DNA of 64,000 nt, taken from assembly GCA_002245135.1 (NCBI GenBank), contig NGBS01000318.1, forward strand, positions 25,470-89,469. Reading direction: 5' to 3'. The notes beneath the pieces were generated by a model, which saw only the letters and a program-made list of their open reading frames with translations, had not been told where the DNA came from and did no database searches. This document shows, piece by piece, positions 8,692 through 20,118 of this stretch; position 1 is the first letter of the stretch; every line of letters starts with the position of its first letter. The DNA is from Proteromonas lacertae (lineage: Eukaryota > Sar > Bigyra > Opalinata > Proteromonadidae). The position numbers were made by a program, and so were the translations under genes.

Positions 8692-9150
8692 ATGGATACA
8701 TCTAGATTGAAAAATAATATGGCAGATGGAATTTTAGGAAAAGGGGGATTTGGTGAAGTGTGGAAGGTATTTCATAATGGCAAAACATTATCTAGAAAAG
8801 ACATAAACCCAATAGGTCGAAATAGGGTCAATATAATAAATGAAATGTTTATACTAGAAATGATGAAGAATCGTAATGTTTTGTCTTTATATGATTATTT
8901 TTACTGCCCAGTGACTGATAGTTTTCACATTTATATGGATTTATTAAATAATGGAAGTTTATATGATGAGGTTAAAGATCATGACCTCAATTATAACTAT
9001 TACACTTTAGAAGTAAGATATTAATGATTTTATACATTTTTTAGGAAATGTTGATATATATGTTAATATACATATTTTGAAATGTGAAAATATTATTTAC
9101 TTATTACTAATATTTTGGCATTACTTTTTTTGTTCTCAATAGCACTTCAA
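8692..9150 (+). pseudogene. Broken protein kinase (N-lobe plus catalytic-loop remnant)
   Basis: The frame from the ATG at 8692 encodes a kinase N-lobe: a Gly-rich loop GKGGFGEVWKV, a Lys in LSRKDI at the VAIK position, an alphaC-like Glu (INEMFILEMM) and a hinge-like YMDLLNNGSLYDEV. It stops at 9024, or passes a possible 32-nt intron (GTAAGATATT...TTTTTTAG). Further on, a different frame encodes NIHILKCENIIYL, a decayed HRDLKPENIL catalytic loop lacking the Asp. No activation segment or C-lobe follows. The best reading is a truncated kinase pseudogene next to the Polinton insertion. Loss of the remainder could be linked to that insertion, but this is inference. Confidence 0.65.
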
Positions 9151-9205
9151 TAAAACAAAAATTCTTGCTTATCAACATAATAATTTATTCTTCTTCATAA
9201 TTTTT

Positions 9206-9616
9206 TTGATGAATTCCAATAATTGTAATAGAGGAGGTAAAAGAGGAAGATATCATAGAAACTGTATTTGTTATGTTTTATTAGTAGATTCAAATAAATA
9301 TAGAAACAAAAATACAATAAATGAAGATAATTTAGGTAATTTTGCCATAAATGCTCATACTTTACCATCAAATGCTCCCATAAGATGTTTGACAGAAGAA
9401 GAGCATAGTAGTTCTATGGAATTGGGTATATATAAACATTTCATTATATATTCTTATTCTGTAGAAATTAATGGTAATCCTGTTACTAATGAGACACATT
9501 CATCAGAAGTATCTAATCATTGTCAGTCATATCAGTCATATCCGTCATATAGACAAGAGTATTTATATATAGTTTTTATAACTATAGATATGCTTATTTC
9601 AAATCATCATTTTTAG
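9206..9616 (+). CDS. Hypothetical protein, 136 aa
   Basis: An open frame from ATG (MMNSNNCNRGGKRGRYHRN) to TAG, convergent with the IP5 2-kinase gene, whose stop is about 40 bp away. The N-terminus is Asn/Arg/Gly-rich and basic. The middle (PSNAPIRCLTEEEHSSSMEL) and a Ser/Tyr-rich C-terminal third show no known motif, and the last 20 residues are hydrophobic. It may be an isolated gene, or a degraded exon of the kinase-like locus just upstream. There is no homology I can name. Confidence is modest because the codon pattern is only weakly gene-like. Confidence 0.35.
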   Translation: MMNSNNCNRGGKRGRYHRNCICYVLLVDSNKYRNKNTINEDNLGNFAINAHTLPSNAPIRCLTEEEHSSSMELGIYKHFIIYSYSVEINGNPVTNETHSSEVSNHCQSYQSYPSYRQEYLYIVFITIDMLISNHHF

Positions 9617-9657
9617 AAGATCCATGGCAATCTTTATTAAACAAATAGATTTTATAA

Positions 9658-10905
9658 TTATAGATTTAATTCTTTCTTATAACATATTTTCTTTAAATGA
9701 CGAAAATCAACTAACGATTTACTCGTTTTATCATACATTTTGATATAAAGAGGGATTAATTCTGGTGACTTCAAATCTAAATCAACTATTCCTACTCTAT
9801 ACTTTACTATAAAACCATTATATCTCAAAGTGTTGATATCGTCCTTATAATCATCATCATTTTCAAATATCTCAATTGTAATCATTATTGTACAATCTTT
9901 TGCACTTTTTGAAATTACAAAAACTTTCAATTTTTCAATCTCTTCTTTACTAAAACCACTTTCATTTTTATTTGTTATAATATCATTCAATTCTTCTAAA
10001 GATAATTTATTCTCATTCTGAAGAGTGTAAATAAAAGATAAAACATTTGTTTTAAGGAGAATCAATGTATATATTTCTATCAAATTATCAATTGATATAA
10101 TTTCATCTTTTCTATTAATAATATCATCTTTTAACGTATTAGTAGTTTTGCTATCAACAAAAAAACTTAAATTATTTTGTGGTGTCTCAAATAAACAACG
10201 AAATGCTTTTATAATATTTTCTTTTACATTTGAATACATCAAAGCTGGACAATATTTACTCATCTCTTTTTCTTTATTTTTACTGTATTTGTAATATTGA
10301 AAACAACAGAATTGACATAAATCGGTGTTTGGAAATTGATCACATGATTTGGGCTTGATTTCGAATGTAATTTGTGGTGTTATGGACTTTGATTTGATAT
10401 GATTTGGAATGACTAAATATGTATTATCTTTAACTAGATAAACATCTGTTATTTTTGTATTTATTACATCTATTGATTCATTCATGTATTTCTAAAAATA
10501 AAACAAGTATTAATAGAGTATATATATACTGGAGTAATCTTATTCAATTGTGATAAAAACTCTCTAAATTAAAAAACATAATTCTATATAAAACATACTC
10601 TGTCACTGTAATAGATTTAGTAAATGGAAGATATTCTGAAGATAATGGAATAAGAGGCTTGATTATTTCCTCAAGATATTCGTTTGTATCAAGAGGCATA
10701 CCAATTTCTTTCAAAATGTCAGTCTTAAATGCTTTAACTGTATCTTCAACAACAATTTCCAACTTTGTACATCTCAAAGCCCAACCCATGTACATTTCGT
10801 CATTACCAATATATCTAAACACGATATTCTTGGAGCCTTCTCCCTAATATGTAAAAGTGTGTTTGATACAATATATATCCATTGAGACACTTCCTGAAAA
10901 GACAT
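9658..10905 (-). CDS. IPK1: Inositol-pentakisphosphate 2-kinase (IPK1 family)
   Basis: The start is the ATG at 10905 (MSFQEVSQWIYI). A 26-nt intron follows, then GEGSKNIVFRYIGNDEMYMG, matching the family's N-terminal nucleotide-binding GEGxxN segment. After a second intron come the hallmark FEIKPKSCDQFP, a zinc-site region DLCQFCCFQYYK, YCPALMYS, TPQNNLSFFV and the C-terminal VDLDLKSPELIPLYIKMYD. The enzyme phosphorylates inositol pentakisphosphate at the 2-position to make InsP6 (phytate). Length and motif order are normal for compact members. One frame break is apparent near 10552-10565: the frame reading FFNLESFYHN ends in TGA, while FLSQLNKITP in another frame leads into the next exon. 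A missing T in a TTTTT run would reconcile them. The gene is otherwise intact. Confidence 0.85.
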
Positions 10906-10959
10906 ATTGAATTTATTCAAAATAGATTTGAAAATTTCTTTGTTTTTATATCTTTCTAG

Positions 10960-12141
10960 ATGTTAGGCTTGTTTGGAAGTAAAGACAAGAAGATTGAAAA
11001 ACATGTAACTAAAAGTGTAGAATCACTTAAAACAATTGTAGCTACAAAACCAGAAGAGTATGAAAGTAGTACAGATTACCAAGATGTATGGTAGTTAATG
11101 ATTTATTAAATAGGCCTGCGCAGAATTAGATAAACGCTTGAATTTGATGGTTGAAATAATAGTTGGTAAAGTATTTTACTCGTAATATGAATATTTAGGA
11201 AGGTAAATCGCCAGATCAAGAGTCATGCGATATGTTAGGCAAGCAGATGATCGAAAAGAAGCTAATGTTACAGTTTATTGAAAATCTTCATAGAATTGAA
11301 TTTGAAGATAGAAAAAGAGTTGTTACTTTATTCACTGCTTTGGTAAGAAAGAATTTTGGTGATTTTGCTAAGAATTTTTTATTGAAGACTGATGATGGTA
11401 AAAGAATCATCTTATTTCTTAGTAAAGGTTATGAAGATAATGAAATTGCCTTAAATTGTGGTACAATGTTGAGAGAATGTTTAAAGCATGAAGATATTCA
11501 TTTGCACGTATTATCAAGCAAAGAAATAATAGAACCTTATTTTACCAAGTATTTACATGATGCTAATTTTGATATTGCTTCTGATGCATTCTCAACAATA
11601 AAGGATTTATTAACAGAAAATAAGACTGTTGTTGCTAATTATTTAAATCCAAAGAATGATAATTTCAAACCGGTATATATATTTATTATTATTATTCCTA
11701 TATAGTTCTTTGATTTATACAATAAATTACTCGAATCTAAGAATTATGTCACTCAACGTCAAGGACTTAAAATTTTAGGTGACGTATTATTAGATCGTAC
11801 ATATTATGATATTATGATGGCTTATATATGTGAAACTAAGAATCTCATCTTAATTATGAATTTATTACGTTTAAATTCACCAGCTATTCAATTTGAAGCA
11901 TTCCATGTTTTTAAAGTTCTTGTTGCCAATCCAAATAAACCAGCTGATATTGCGAATATCTTAAGACAAAATTGTACAAAGTTAATTGCCTATTTGGAGA
12001 AACTCTTACCAGAAAAAGGTATAAATACATTTGTTTAGTTTTGTATTATGTATAGAAGATGAACAATTCCTTGAAGAGAAGAAATTACTAATAAATACTT
12101 TAAAAGATCTTGAAAAAAGTGAAGCAAAACCATCTGCTTAA
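10960..12141 (+). CDS. MO25: MO25/CAB39 scaffold protein
   Basis: Five exons are joined by tiny introns at 11086-11113 (28 nt), 11171-11198 (28 nt), 11673-11705 (33 nt) and 12019-12055 (37 nt). All have GT...AG ends and preserve the frame. The product begins [16 protein letters not shown] and shows the ARM/HEAT-like helical repeats and signature stretches of the family ([70 protein letters not shown]). MO25 binds pseudokinase STRAD and GCK-type kinases as a master activator of polarity and growth signalling. Length, about 340 aa, is typical. The gene is divergent from IPK1 with about 54 bp between start codons, so a shared bidirectional promoter is likely. Confidence 0.95.
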
Positions 12142-12279
12142 AATCAATTAATGAAAATAAAAACTGATATTAACAGTTAATAAATTGATATTTCTTCTAT
12201 TCTCATTTTTTCACTCTAAATTTACTTATTTACAACATAATCAATAAAATGTATATATATGAAAAAAAAGAACAATAAA

Positions 12280-15200
12280 TTATGATTGTTTTGGTGATCT
12301 AATCATATCACTTAGTTGTTTTCTCAATTGATCGTATTTCTCTATAAAAGTATCTCTCTTTCTCTCAGTATCACTCAATCTATTTCTCAATTCTTGGCAT
12401 TCATTATCAACTACTCTCTTTTCATCAGCTATTGCATTATTTTCTTCTTCTAATTTCTGTAATTGTTGTTTTAATTTTGAATTATCTGCTTGTAATCCTA
12501 TTCATTCATTATATAATAGAATAGAATATTATTTAAATACGTTGAATCATATTGTTGTAGTTCCTTTCTTGGCTTCTCAAAGATTTCATCACTGGATCAT
12601 TTTCGTGGAAATAATTCTTGTACTTCTTATATTCTTGATATAATTTGGAGTATTTCATTTGATAGTCTTGAGTTGTGTCAAGTAATGATTTATGTTGCTG
12701 TTCTAATATTGCATATTGATCTACTTGTTGTTTGTAGAGATTACATTCAGTTACTAATTCTGCATATGCATTTGACACTTGTTTCTTTTCTTCAATATAA
12801 GAATTCAATTTTGATTCTATTGATAGTGATCTTTCTCTTTCATTCTCTAATTTCACTTGAATTGCCTTTATTTCATTCTGAGATGACTATTAAATATAAT
12901 GAATTAATTAATAATGAATATATATATATATATACATCTTGTAGATTTTGATATTGTCTTTTCATCTTATCCAACTCATTTTTATTATTTGCTAAATCCA
13001 ATGTCAAATTTCCATTCTCTTGTGTACTTATCTCTAGTTTATCTCTTAATGATATATTCTGTAATGACATTTCATTATATTGCTGTTTCAAATTGTTTAT
13101 TTCTTTCTGTAAAGAGTGAATATTCTTTGTATAAGATACTAATTGTGACATTACATTGGATGAATCATTTGGTAGTTTGGATAGTGTTTGATGTAAATGT
13201 TCTATTTCTCTATTATATGATTCATTTGCATCTTTTAAATCACTAATTCTTCTATTCAATTTATTTATTTCTTCTTTATATTTCTCACATTGTTTTTCAT
13301 ACTTTTGTCTGCTTTGCTTTTCTTTTTCACAAATCATTTTTATTGCTTTCAGCTCATATATTGATTCTTCTAGTTTATGATATTTCAATAACAATTCATT
13401 GTATTCTACTTGTCTATCTGTTATTCCTTTTGAATTAGACGATAATGAATTTGAACCATTATCATAGTTTTCCATTACATTTTTTACTTCTTCATATTTC
13501 TTTATCCAAAATTGTATTTCACTAACAAACATTTCTGTTGCTACTTCTTTACTGTTGTTGTTATTTCCAATGTTTGTTGAATTTATAACACCTATTTGAT
13601 TTGATACTTCTTCTTGTTGATGTTGGTTTTGGTAGTTTATTGGTTCTAAATGTGAAACAATTGATTCATTATTATCTGTATCTAACTCATTCTGTTGTTG
13701 TTGATTGATTATATTTCCATCAATATTTGATGGTATTTCTGCATAAGAATTTTCTATATTGTCATTATTATTATTATAAAATAAACTTTCCATTGATGGA
13801 GAATAAGGAGGCGGAGGAGGTGGAGATTGTAAAGGGTTGAAGTAATTACAATTATTATTATAAGGTGCAGAGTAAACTGGATGTAATTCTGCAGATATTG
13901 GAACACTTGCATTTTTGATACTACTAATACCATTAATCTGTGATTCTGTAAATGGAGTTGGAATTGGAACTGGAGATTGTAATGGTAATGGTGGTGAAGG
14001 AGGAGGTGGTGGAATAGACATTGAATTAATGGATGGATAGTATGATTGATTGTCATATTGTTGTTGTTGTTGTTTTTGTGAATAATGAACTTGTCCATAA
14101 GAAATAGATTGTTGATTTATTGAGGAAGGTGGTGGAGGTGGAGGTGGTGGAATACTTTGTTGATACTGAATATTATCATTATTATTATTATATGGTGATA
14201 ATTGATGTTGTTGTTGTTGTTGTTGTGATAGTTTATACAAATCACTTGTTTGTAATGGACTGTCATTGAAATGGGACATTGGAATAAGTCTATTTACTTT
14301 ATTAATAGGAAATTGATTCTCATTGTTATCATCACCATCATCATCTTCTTCTTCTTCTACCTCATCATCACTTTCTATTGGTTTTTCTGTCTCGTTTATT
14401 ATTTCACCTAACACATCTCTTTGAGTGTATAATTTATCTAATAATTTCATCTTTTCAACATTACTCTCTATCATTGGTTGGCACATGTTATATATTTTTG
14501 TTGAATATTCCAATAACGATTCATTCAAATCGTATGATTTTGCACTATCATTAACATGTGTCAAAAACATTACTTTGCTATGAATTGTAAATGTTGACTT
14601 CAATAAACAAGTTAACAGCGATTCTCTCCATCCTTTCAAACTCTCTTGCATCTATAATAATCATAACATATAATACAATATATATATATACAGTATCAAT
14701 GCACTTTAATAAACTCAAATAATCATTGTTTATTATTGAAGCACTATTATTGATATTATCACAATTTGTAACTGTTCCTTTATCATATCCAACTAATTCG
14801 ACTAATTTATATTCACTAACAACACAATTCCATTTGTATTCTTTATTTAATTCAATACTATTTTCATCTACAAATTAGAATAAAAACTTATATACTTTCT
14901 TTTTGTCTTTCAATGAAACTTTCCACACTTTCCTTCAAACTCTTTTTTGTGTTTTCTTTTCTATCTTTCAATATACTATACCATTTCTCCAAATTAATAT
15001 CAATAATTAAATGCTCCCAATTCTCTTTATGTTTATTTTTATACTCATTTATTCTATTCACTATCAAAAATATATCTTCAGTTTTTGCTATTTCCACTTT
15101 CTTATTTCCTATTAAATATGTTCTGTTCAAATTACAGCCATGATCACATCTAAACGTCAATTTATTCTCTTCTTTGTCATTTAATACATCATGAATGGTT

Positions 15201-15673
15201 TTTTTATGGAGTGAATATACACTCAAATTGATTCTATATTTCTTTTTATTGCTATTTTCACTTTTCACCAAATTCAGCATTTGTAATAGAGATCTTTGAA
15301 ATAAACCTAAATTCTCTCCTTCTCCTAATAAACTCATCGATTTACCCATTTTTGAACCTCCAAAGAAGAAAATTGTGCTATTACCACTGAAGAACAAATC
15401 TTCTACAAATTCTCTAGTATATTGATATATATCTTCATTATTTTCATTTTCAATAACATGATCGAACTTATACTTTGACGATAGCAACATACTGTTTTCA
15501 AGTGAACTATACTAAACAAAATAAATAATGTTTCATTATACTGGATTTTGCATCATTATTTTATCTACATTTTGGCACTTACTTGTTTGAAAAATAGATT
15601 GGTTTGTATTTCTATTTTTCTTTATTTTTAATGCTATATGCCATTCTGTCTTATGTGTTTGAATGCTTGACAT
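12280..15673 (-). CDS. Divergent kinesin-like motor with proline-rich linker and coiled coils
   Basis: The N-terminus (about 15673-14640) has a kinesin motor fold. It contains YKFDHVIENENNEDIYQYT, a Walker A GGSKMGKS preceded by NSTIFFFG, LVELVGYDKG at the DLAGSE switch II position and LKGWRESLLTCLLKSTF at the YRDSKLTRLLQ position. The SSRSH switch I motif is missing and switch II lacks the usual Glu, so ATPase cycling is doubtful. A Pro/Gln/Asn-rich region with poly-Pro runs (about 14300-13600) resembles profilin/SH3-binding sequence. Long coiled coils follow to the C-terminus (QLSDMIRSPKQS). Introns of about 28-48 nt join the exons. The junction of the first intron (near 15510-15580) is uncertain in phase. 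Likely a cytoskeletal scaffold; the kinesin subfamily cannot be assigned. Confidence 0.75.
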
Positions 15674-15746
15674 GGTTCTTTCTATTCGTTCTATCAAGTT
15701 TGGCTTTATAACTGTTATAATAATTTAAATCAATTTCAATAATTTA

Positions 15747-15755
15747 TTCGTTTCA
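15747..15755 (+). promoter_or_regulatory. TTCGTTTCA element upstream of SNAP gene
   Basis: TTTATTCGTTTCA lies 30 bp before the SNAP start codon at 15786, in the same orientation as the gene. It is an exact copy of the element at 30652 and 20094. Confidence 0.4.
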
Positions 15756-15785
15756 TCGTTTTTAGTTTTAGTTTTTCTTGCGTAT

Positions 15786-16679
15786 ATGGCAGAAATTCAG
15801 GGAGATATAGTTAATGAATCAAGTATAAATCGCATAATGAAATGAATAATAGGTAAATATAATACTTAAAGAGAGTACAGCATCAGAATCGAAATACCAA
15901 CAGTCTATTGATCTATTAAACAAAGCAATAACATGTTATATATCAGATAACTACACTTTTGGAAAAGCTGCACAGGCGTATTCAAAACTAGGTGACTGTT
16001 ACTTAAAAATCAATGATTTTGTAGATGCAGCAACCTCCTATCAAGAAGCAGGAATGTATATGGAAATGATAGATCCAGTTGAGTCAATTGAACAATACAA
16101 GAAATCAACACCAATTTCTAGAGGAGAGTAAAGAATATTCAACATTAGGAAGAGTAGAGAATAAAATCGAGTGAAATAGCAGAAGATTTAGAAATGAAAG
16201 TGGAGAGTATAGAACATAACAATAATTCCTGTGAAATTAGTAAGTCACAAGTAGATAATGGATGTTATTTTAAAAATGTAATGAAAATATATAAATATAA
16301 TGAATTTTCTAACAGTTTTGATTCAATTCTATCAAAATTAGAAGATCTAGCTAGAATCATGATGTTGGAGAATCGAACTAAATATTCAGTAAAGAAAGTG
16401 TTATTAAAATGTTGTATATTGAGATTATTGAATTGTCCAATTGATGTAGTGAGAGAAAATATTGATAAATATACAGAAATAGATAATTTATTTGGACATT
16501 CCAAAGAAAGTCAATTCATAATGAGTTTATGTTATTGTGTTGAGTTGAATAATGGAGATGAGTTTTTAGATCACGTTTATAATTATGAGAATGTATGTGA
16601 ACTTGATGCATGGAGTTTGAAATTGTTGAAAAAGATTTATGATGAGATTAAGAAGAGACAAGAAGCATTTGAAGAATAG
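15786..16679 (+). CDS. alpha/gamma-SNAP family protein (apparent frame breaks)
   Basis: From ATG 15786 (MAEIQGDIVNES) an intron of about 49 nt leads to the SNAP TPR-like region: YQQSIDLLNKAITCY, GKAAQAYSKLGDCYLK, DAATSYQEAGMYMEM and VESIEQYKK. The final third matches the family too (LLKCCILRLLNCPIDVV, ELDAWSLKLLKKIYDEIKKR). SNAPs recruit the AAA ATPase NSF to SNARE complexes for disassembly after membrane fusion. Between them, the frame hits TAA at 16129 and TGA at 16172. Each time the +1 frame continues with plausible SNAP sequence (EYSTLGRVENKI, then EIAEDLEMKVES). This needs two unusual tiny introns, two inserted bases or frameshifting. The gene is close to the kinesin-like gene on its left (divergent, about 110 bp). 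Confidence 0.8.
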
Positions 16680-16785
16680 TAAATTGTCATGAATAAATTA
16701 TTGCGTTAATTTAATAAATATTTGTCTATTATATCTAAATCATTACTGTTTTTCATTAATTATAAGCTGGAAAATCAATAATCGG

Positions 16786-19700
16786 TTATTTAATATTAAC
16801 GAATTCTTTTGATAATTCTTTCTTTTCTTCTTCTGATATTCCATCCAATTTTATTCCAATTGATGAAAACGTTTCTAAAAATAATTTCAATTCAGTTTTG
16901 TCTATATACTTCTTTTAACAGTTATTGATAATTCTTCTAAAAGCACAAACACTTCTTTATTTTCTTCCATTAATCTCAATTCTCTTTCATTTAATTCATT
17001 TCCTGATAAATTTAACTCATCAAAAAATGTACAATCTTTGAATGCTTCTATTAACATCTTTAGACCCTTTTCTCTCATTTCAATATCTGTTCAAATTATA
17101 ATTATTATATTCATTGAATACTTGAAAGATTTAATGATTTAAAATTAACAAATTTATTAATATTCTTACATATAATCTCTATTCCTTCATCTCCAATTTC
17201 ATTATTGTATATGGAAATATAATATGCCTCTTCTGGTAAAGAATCTATCAACTCTTTTAATCCTGTTAGAAGTAATTTTATTATTCGATAAATCAAGTCT
17301 GTAATAATAAATCTGTTTAATTAAAAAAATATGAGAATCATTTATATTCATATCTATTTCATAGTAAAATAGATTCTATACTTGACAAATCATAGATTTT
17401 ATCATATTTTTCTCTATCCTTCTTTGTACAGTAATCTAAATAATACTTCAATTCTTCATCATTCCATGATGAACATTTCAATTCTATGAATGGATAATTA
17501 TCGTTTTCTAATGATTTGGAACAAATTAAATTTTAATCCGTTCATTCTTATACCATTTTCTTTTAGATTAATTGTATTACAATATATATTTGAAAGAAAT
17601 GTATCTCCTAATAATATTATGCTTTCATCATCTATTGCTATATTACTCATAATTATTTCACCATCTTCATCTATTAAATAATACAAATAGTTTAATAATA
17701 ATCTAAATCCATCATTACCGATTGGATTGTCTATAAAATAGTATTGAATTAGTAACACAAATATACTGTAAATATCAAAGTATACAAAGTACTTAATATT
17801 ATTTTCTTTCACATAATCCATTAAATATCCTACTCCTTTTGAATCAATATTATTACCACTTATATCAAAATGGATATTGTTATGATAATTCCTAAAACCA
17901 TCTAATAAATACTTCAATCCAATTGAAGAAAATCCCATTTCTATTATATATGACAAAATAATTATCATACTTGAACAATCTATTTTATTATAATAATCAT
18001 ATTCATCTTTTAATAAACGCCTATGAGAAGATAATATCTTCATTCCTTCATCTCCTATCTCATTTCCATATAATTGCAGTTTTCTAAGATTTGTAAATGA
18101 ACATAAATTATTGATAAGTATTTCTACACTCTTGTATGTTAATTTATTATCTAATAAATAAAAATTATCATTTTATACTCCTCAAATCAAACTGTTCTAT
18201 TTCTCCTAATTCATTTAATCTTAAAGAAATAAATGATTTGAAAAAATCATCATCAATTTCGTAATTATTTAGATTTAAGACATTTGAACTATTTTTTATA
18301 CTATTGATAATCTTTGGGATACACTTTTCAATTAATAATTCTTTACTTCTATTTAAATCAAATTCTATTTTAGAAATAGGAAATTTGGAAAACAAAGCTT
18401 TTAAGCCTTTCGAATGAATATTTCTGTTGTATTGAATATTTATTCTCTTTAGATTTGGATATTTGTGTAATTCTTCTGATAATAGTATCATTGATTCATC
18501 ATCTAAATTCATTCCATAAAGATGTAATTCATCTTTTTTGTTGATTAATATATGTAAATATGGAAGTAATAATTTGAATCCTTTTGAACCAATTGGATTA
18601 TCTATTTCAAAATGGTATAAAAATGTGAAAGCATATACCTTCGAGATCTATATAATTCAGTTTGATATACTGAATTGATTTAACAAATGATTCAATGAAA
18701 TGAAATGTAACACGACATGAAGATAAATATAATTCTTTAAGATTTTTTAACTCATTAAAATATGATCCAAATAATGATTGATGTTGTTTTGGGATATCTA
18801 TACCTAAATAAATAAATATGACAATTATACTAAATCTGAGTTTCTTTGGATTGATTAATCTCATTATTCTGAAGAAATAATCTATTCCTTCCTCACACAA
18901 ACAAATACAATCTGAAATTACATTGATTTTCTCTTTGTCTGCTTGATTAGTAGATATATTAAATATCTTTCTTTCTCCATAATCTTTATAATGATAATAT
19001 CTATGGAATTTCAGTTTATTCTGAATGGAGTTATCTTTTTTATATATTTTCATCATCAATAATAACAATAACACTTTTTCGCTTGGTTTATTATTGTAGA
19101 ATTCTATCAAATCATCTCGAATACTCTCATAATTTGGATAATCAAGATAATATTCTGATTGAATATAAAATGGTGATATTTCAATTGTATAGTCACTATT
19201 GAATAATATCTCTTTTCTTTCATTGTATATCATTAGATTATTATCTTTATCTTTTAATATTTCATTCGTTTTCATAATTTCTTTTTTCAATTCTTTTAAA
19301 TTCATTCTCTCTTCTCTTTTCACCTTCAACATTTTTTCTATCATTTCCTTCATCATTTCATTACATTTCAAATCAAAACTGTATTTACATCTCATGATAT
19401 TATCTTTTGTTTTATTGATATTATTATCTTCTTTAAATGGTAATTTCTTACAAACTATTTCATATAAAATACATCCAATTGACCAAATCACACTTCCATC
19501 ATTACATTCTAATCCATTCAATTCTTCAGGGCTTTTGAAGCAAATATCATATATCCTCAAATCTTCTACTTTTCTCAATAAATTCAAGAATAAATCGCAT
19601 AACTTTATTTCACCATCATCATCATATACTATATTACAACTCTTCAAATTGTATATTATTAAACCATATTCTAATAATATCATCAATTTATCACATATTA

Positions 19701-20069
19701 AACATATTTCTTCACTTGACAATGATTTACTTTCAATCATCCTTACTAAGTCCCTTGAGTAATAATTTCTCTCTAATACTATTACATTGTTTTTAATCAT
19801 CTGTATTTGGAAAGGATAAGCATAAAATACACAATAATCTAACAATATTGAATTATTCTCACAGAATTTAAATATCTTCTTCTTTTTTATCCCATATATA
19901 TTCAGAATTTTCACCTTTTTTACATCATTTTCATATTCTACAACTAAATCTACTTCATTAACAGTCTTTTTTTCCTCTCTTTTTATCTATAAAAATAAAA
20001 CAACAAAATTACTTGCGTTTCAGAAGGTAATATTGAGGATAGTAAATCATCCGCTAAAGAATTCAGCAT
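16786..20069 (-). CDS. LRR-containing pseudokinase
   Basis: The start at 20069 (MLNSLADDLLSSILPSETQ) is followed by a 26-nt intron and a kinase-like domain. Its catalytic loop reads IYNLKSCNIVY, lacking the HRD Asp. The DFG site reads CDL, while SPEEL (APE) and VIWSIGCILYEI (F-helix) persist, so it should be a pseudokinase. A linker follows, then leucine-rich repeats of the ribonuclease-inhibitor type (NPIGSKGFKLLLPYL, NEIGDEGMKIL, GNNIDSKGVGYL, NPIGNDGFRLLLNYL, LDLSNNKIT, NNEIGDEGIEI, GLKMLIEAF). Roughly ten introns of 28-46 nt are needed; one extra base near 17268 breaks LDLSNNKIT from GLKELIDSL. The stop is at 16786. Such kinase-LRR proteins are typically lineage-specific signalling or scaffold proteins. 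The partner is unknown. Confidence 0.7.
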
Positions 20070-20093
20070 TTTCTATTTTAATATGAAAATAGA

Positions 20094-20102
20094 TTCGTTT
20101 CA
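20094..20102 (+). promoter_or_regulatory. TTCGTTTCA element in a 50-bp divergent promoter
   Basis: AATAGATTCGTTTCAATAATAATAG lies between the pseudokinase start (20069, minus) and the possible zinc-finger gene start (20119, plus). The whole promoter space is about 50 bp. Confidence 0.4.
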
Positions 20103-20118
20103 ATAATAATAGCTTGAT

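Noticed and set aside
16129-16174. Euplotes-type programmed frameshifting as an established explanation
   Set aside because: No shared slippery codon precedes the stops, and other breaks in the window need a different shift. It is kept only as one hypothesis alongside indels and missed introns.
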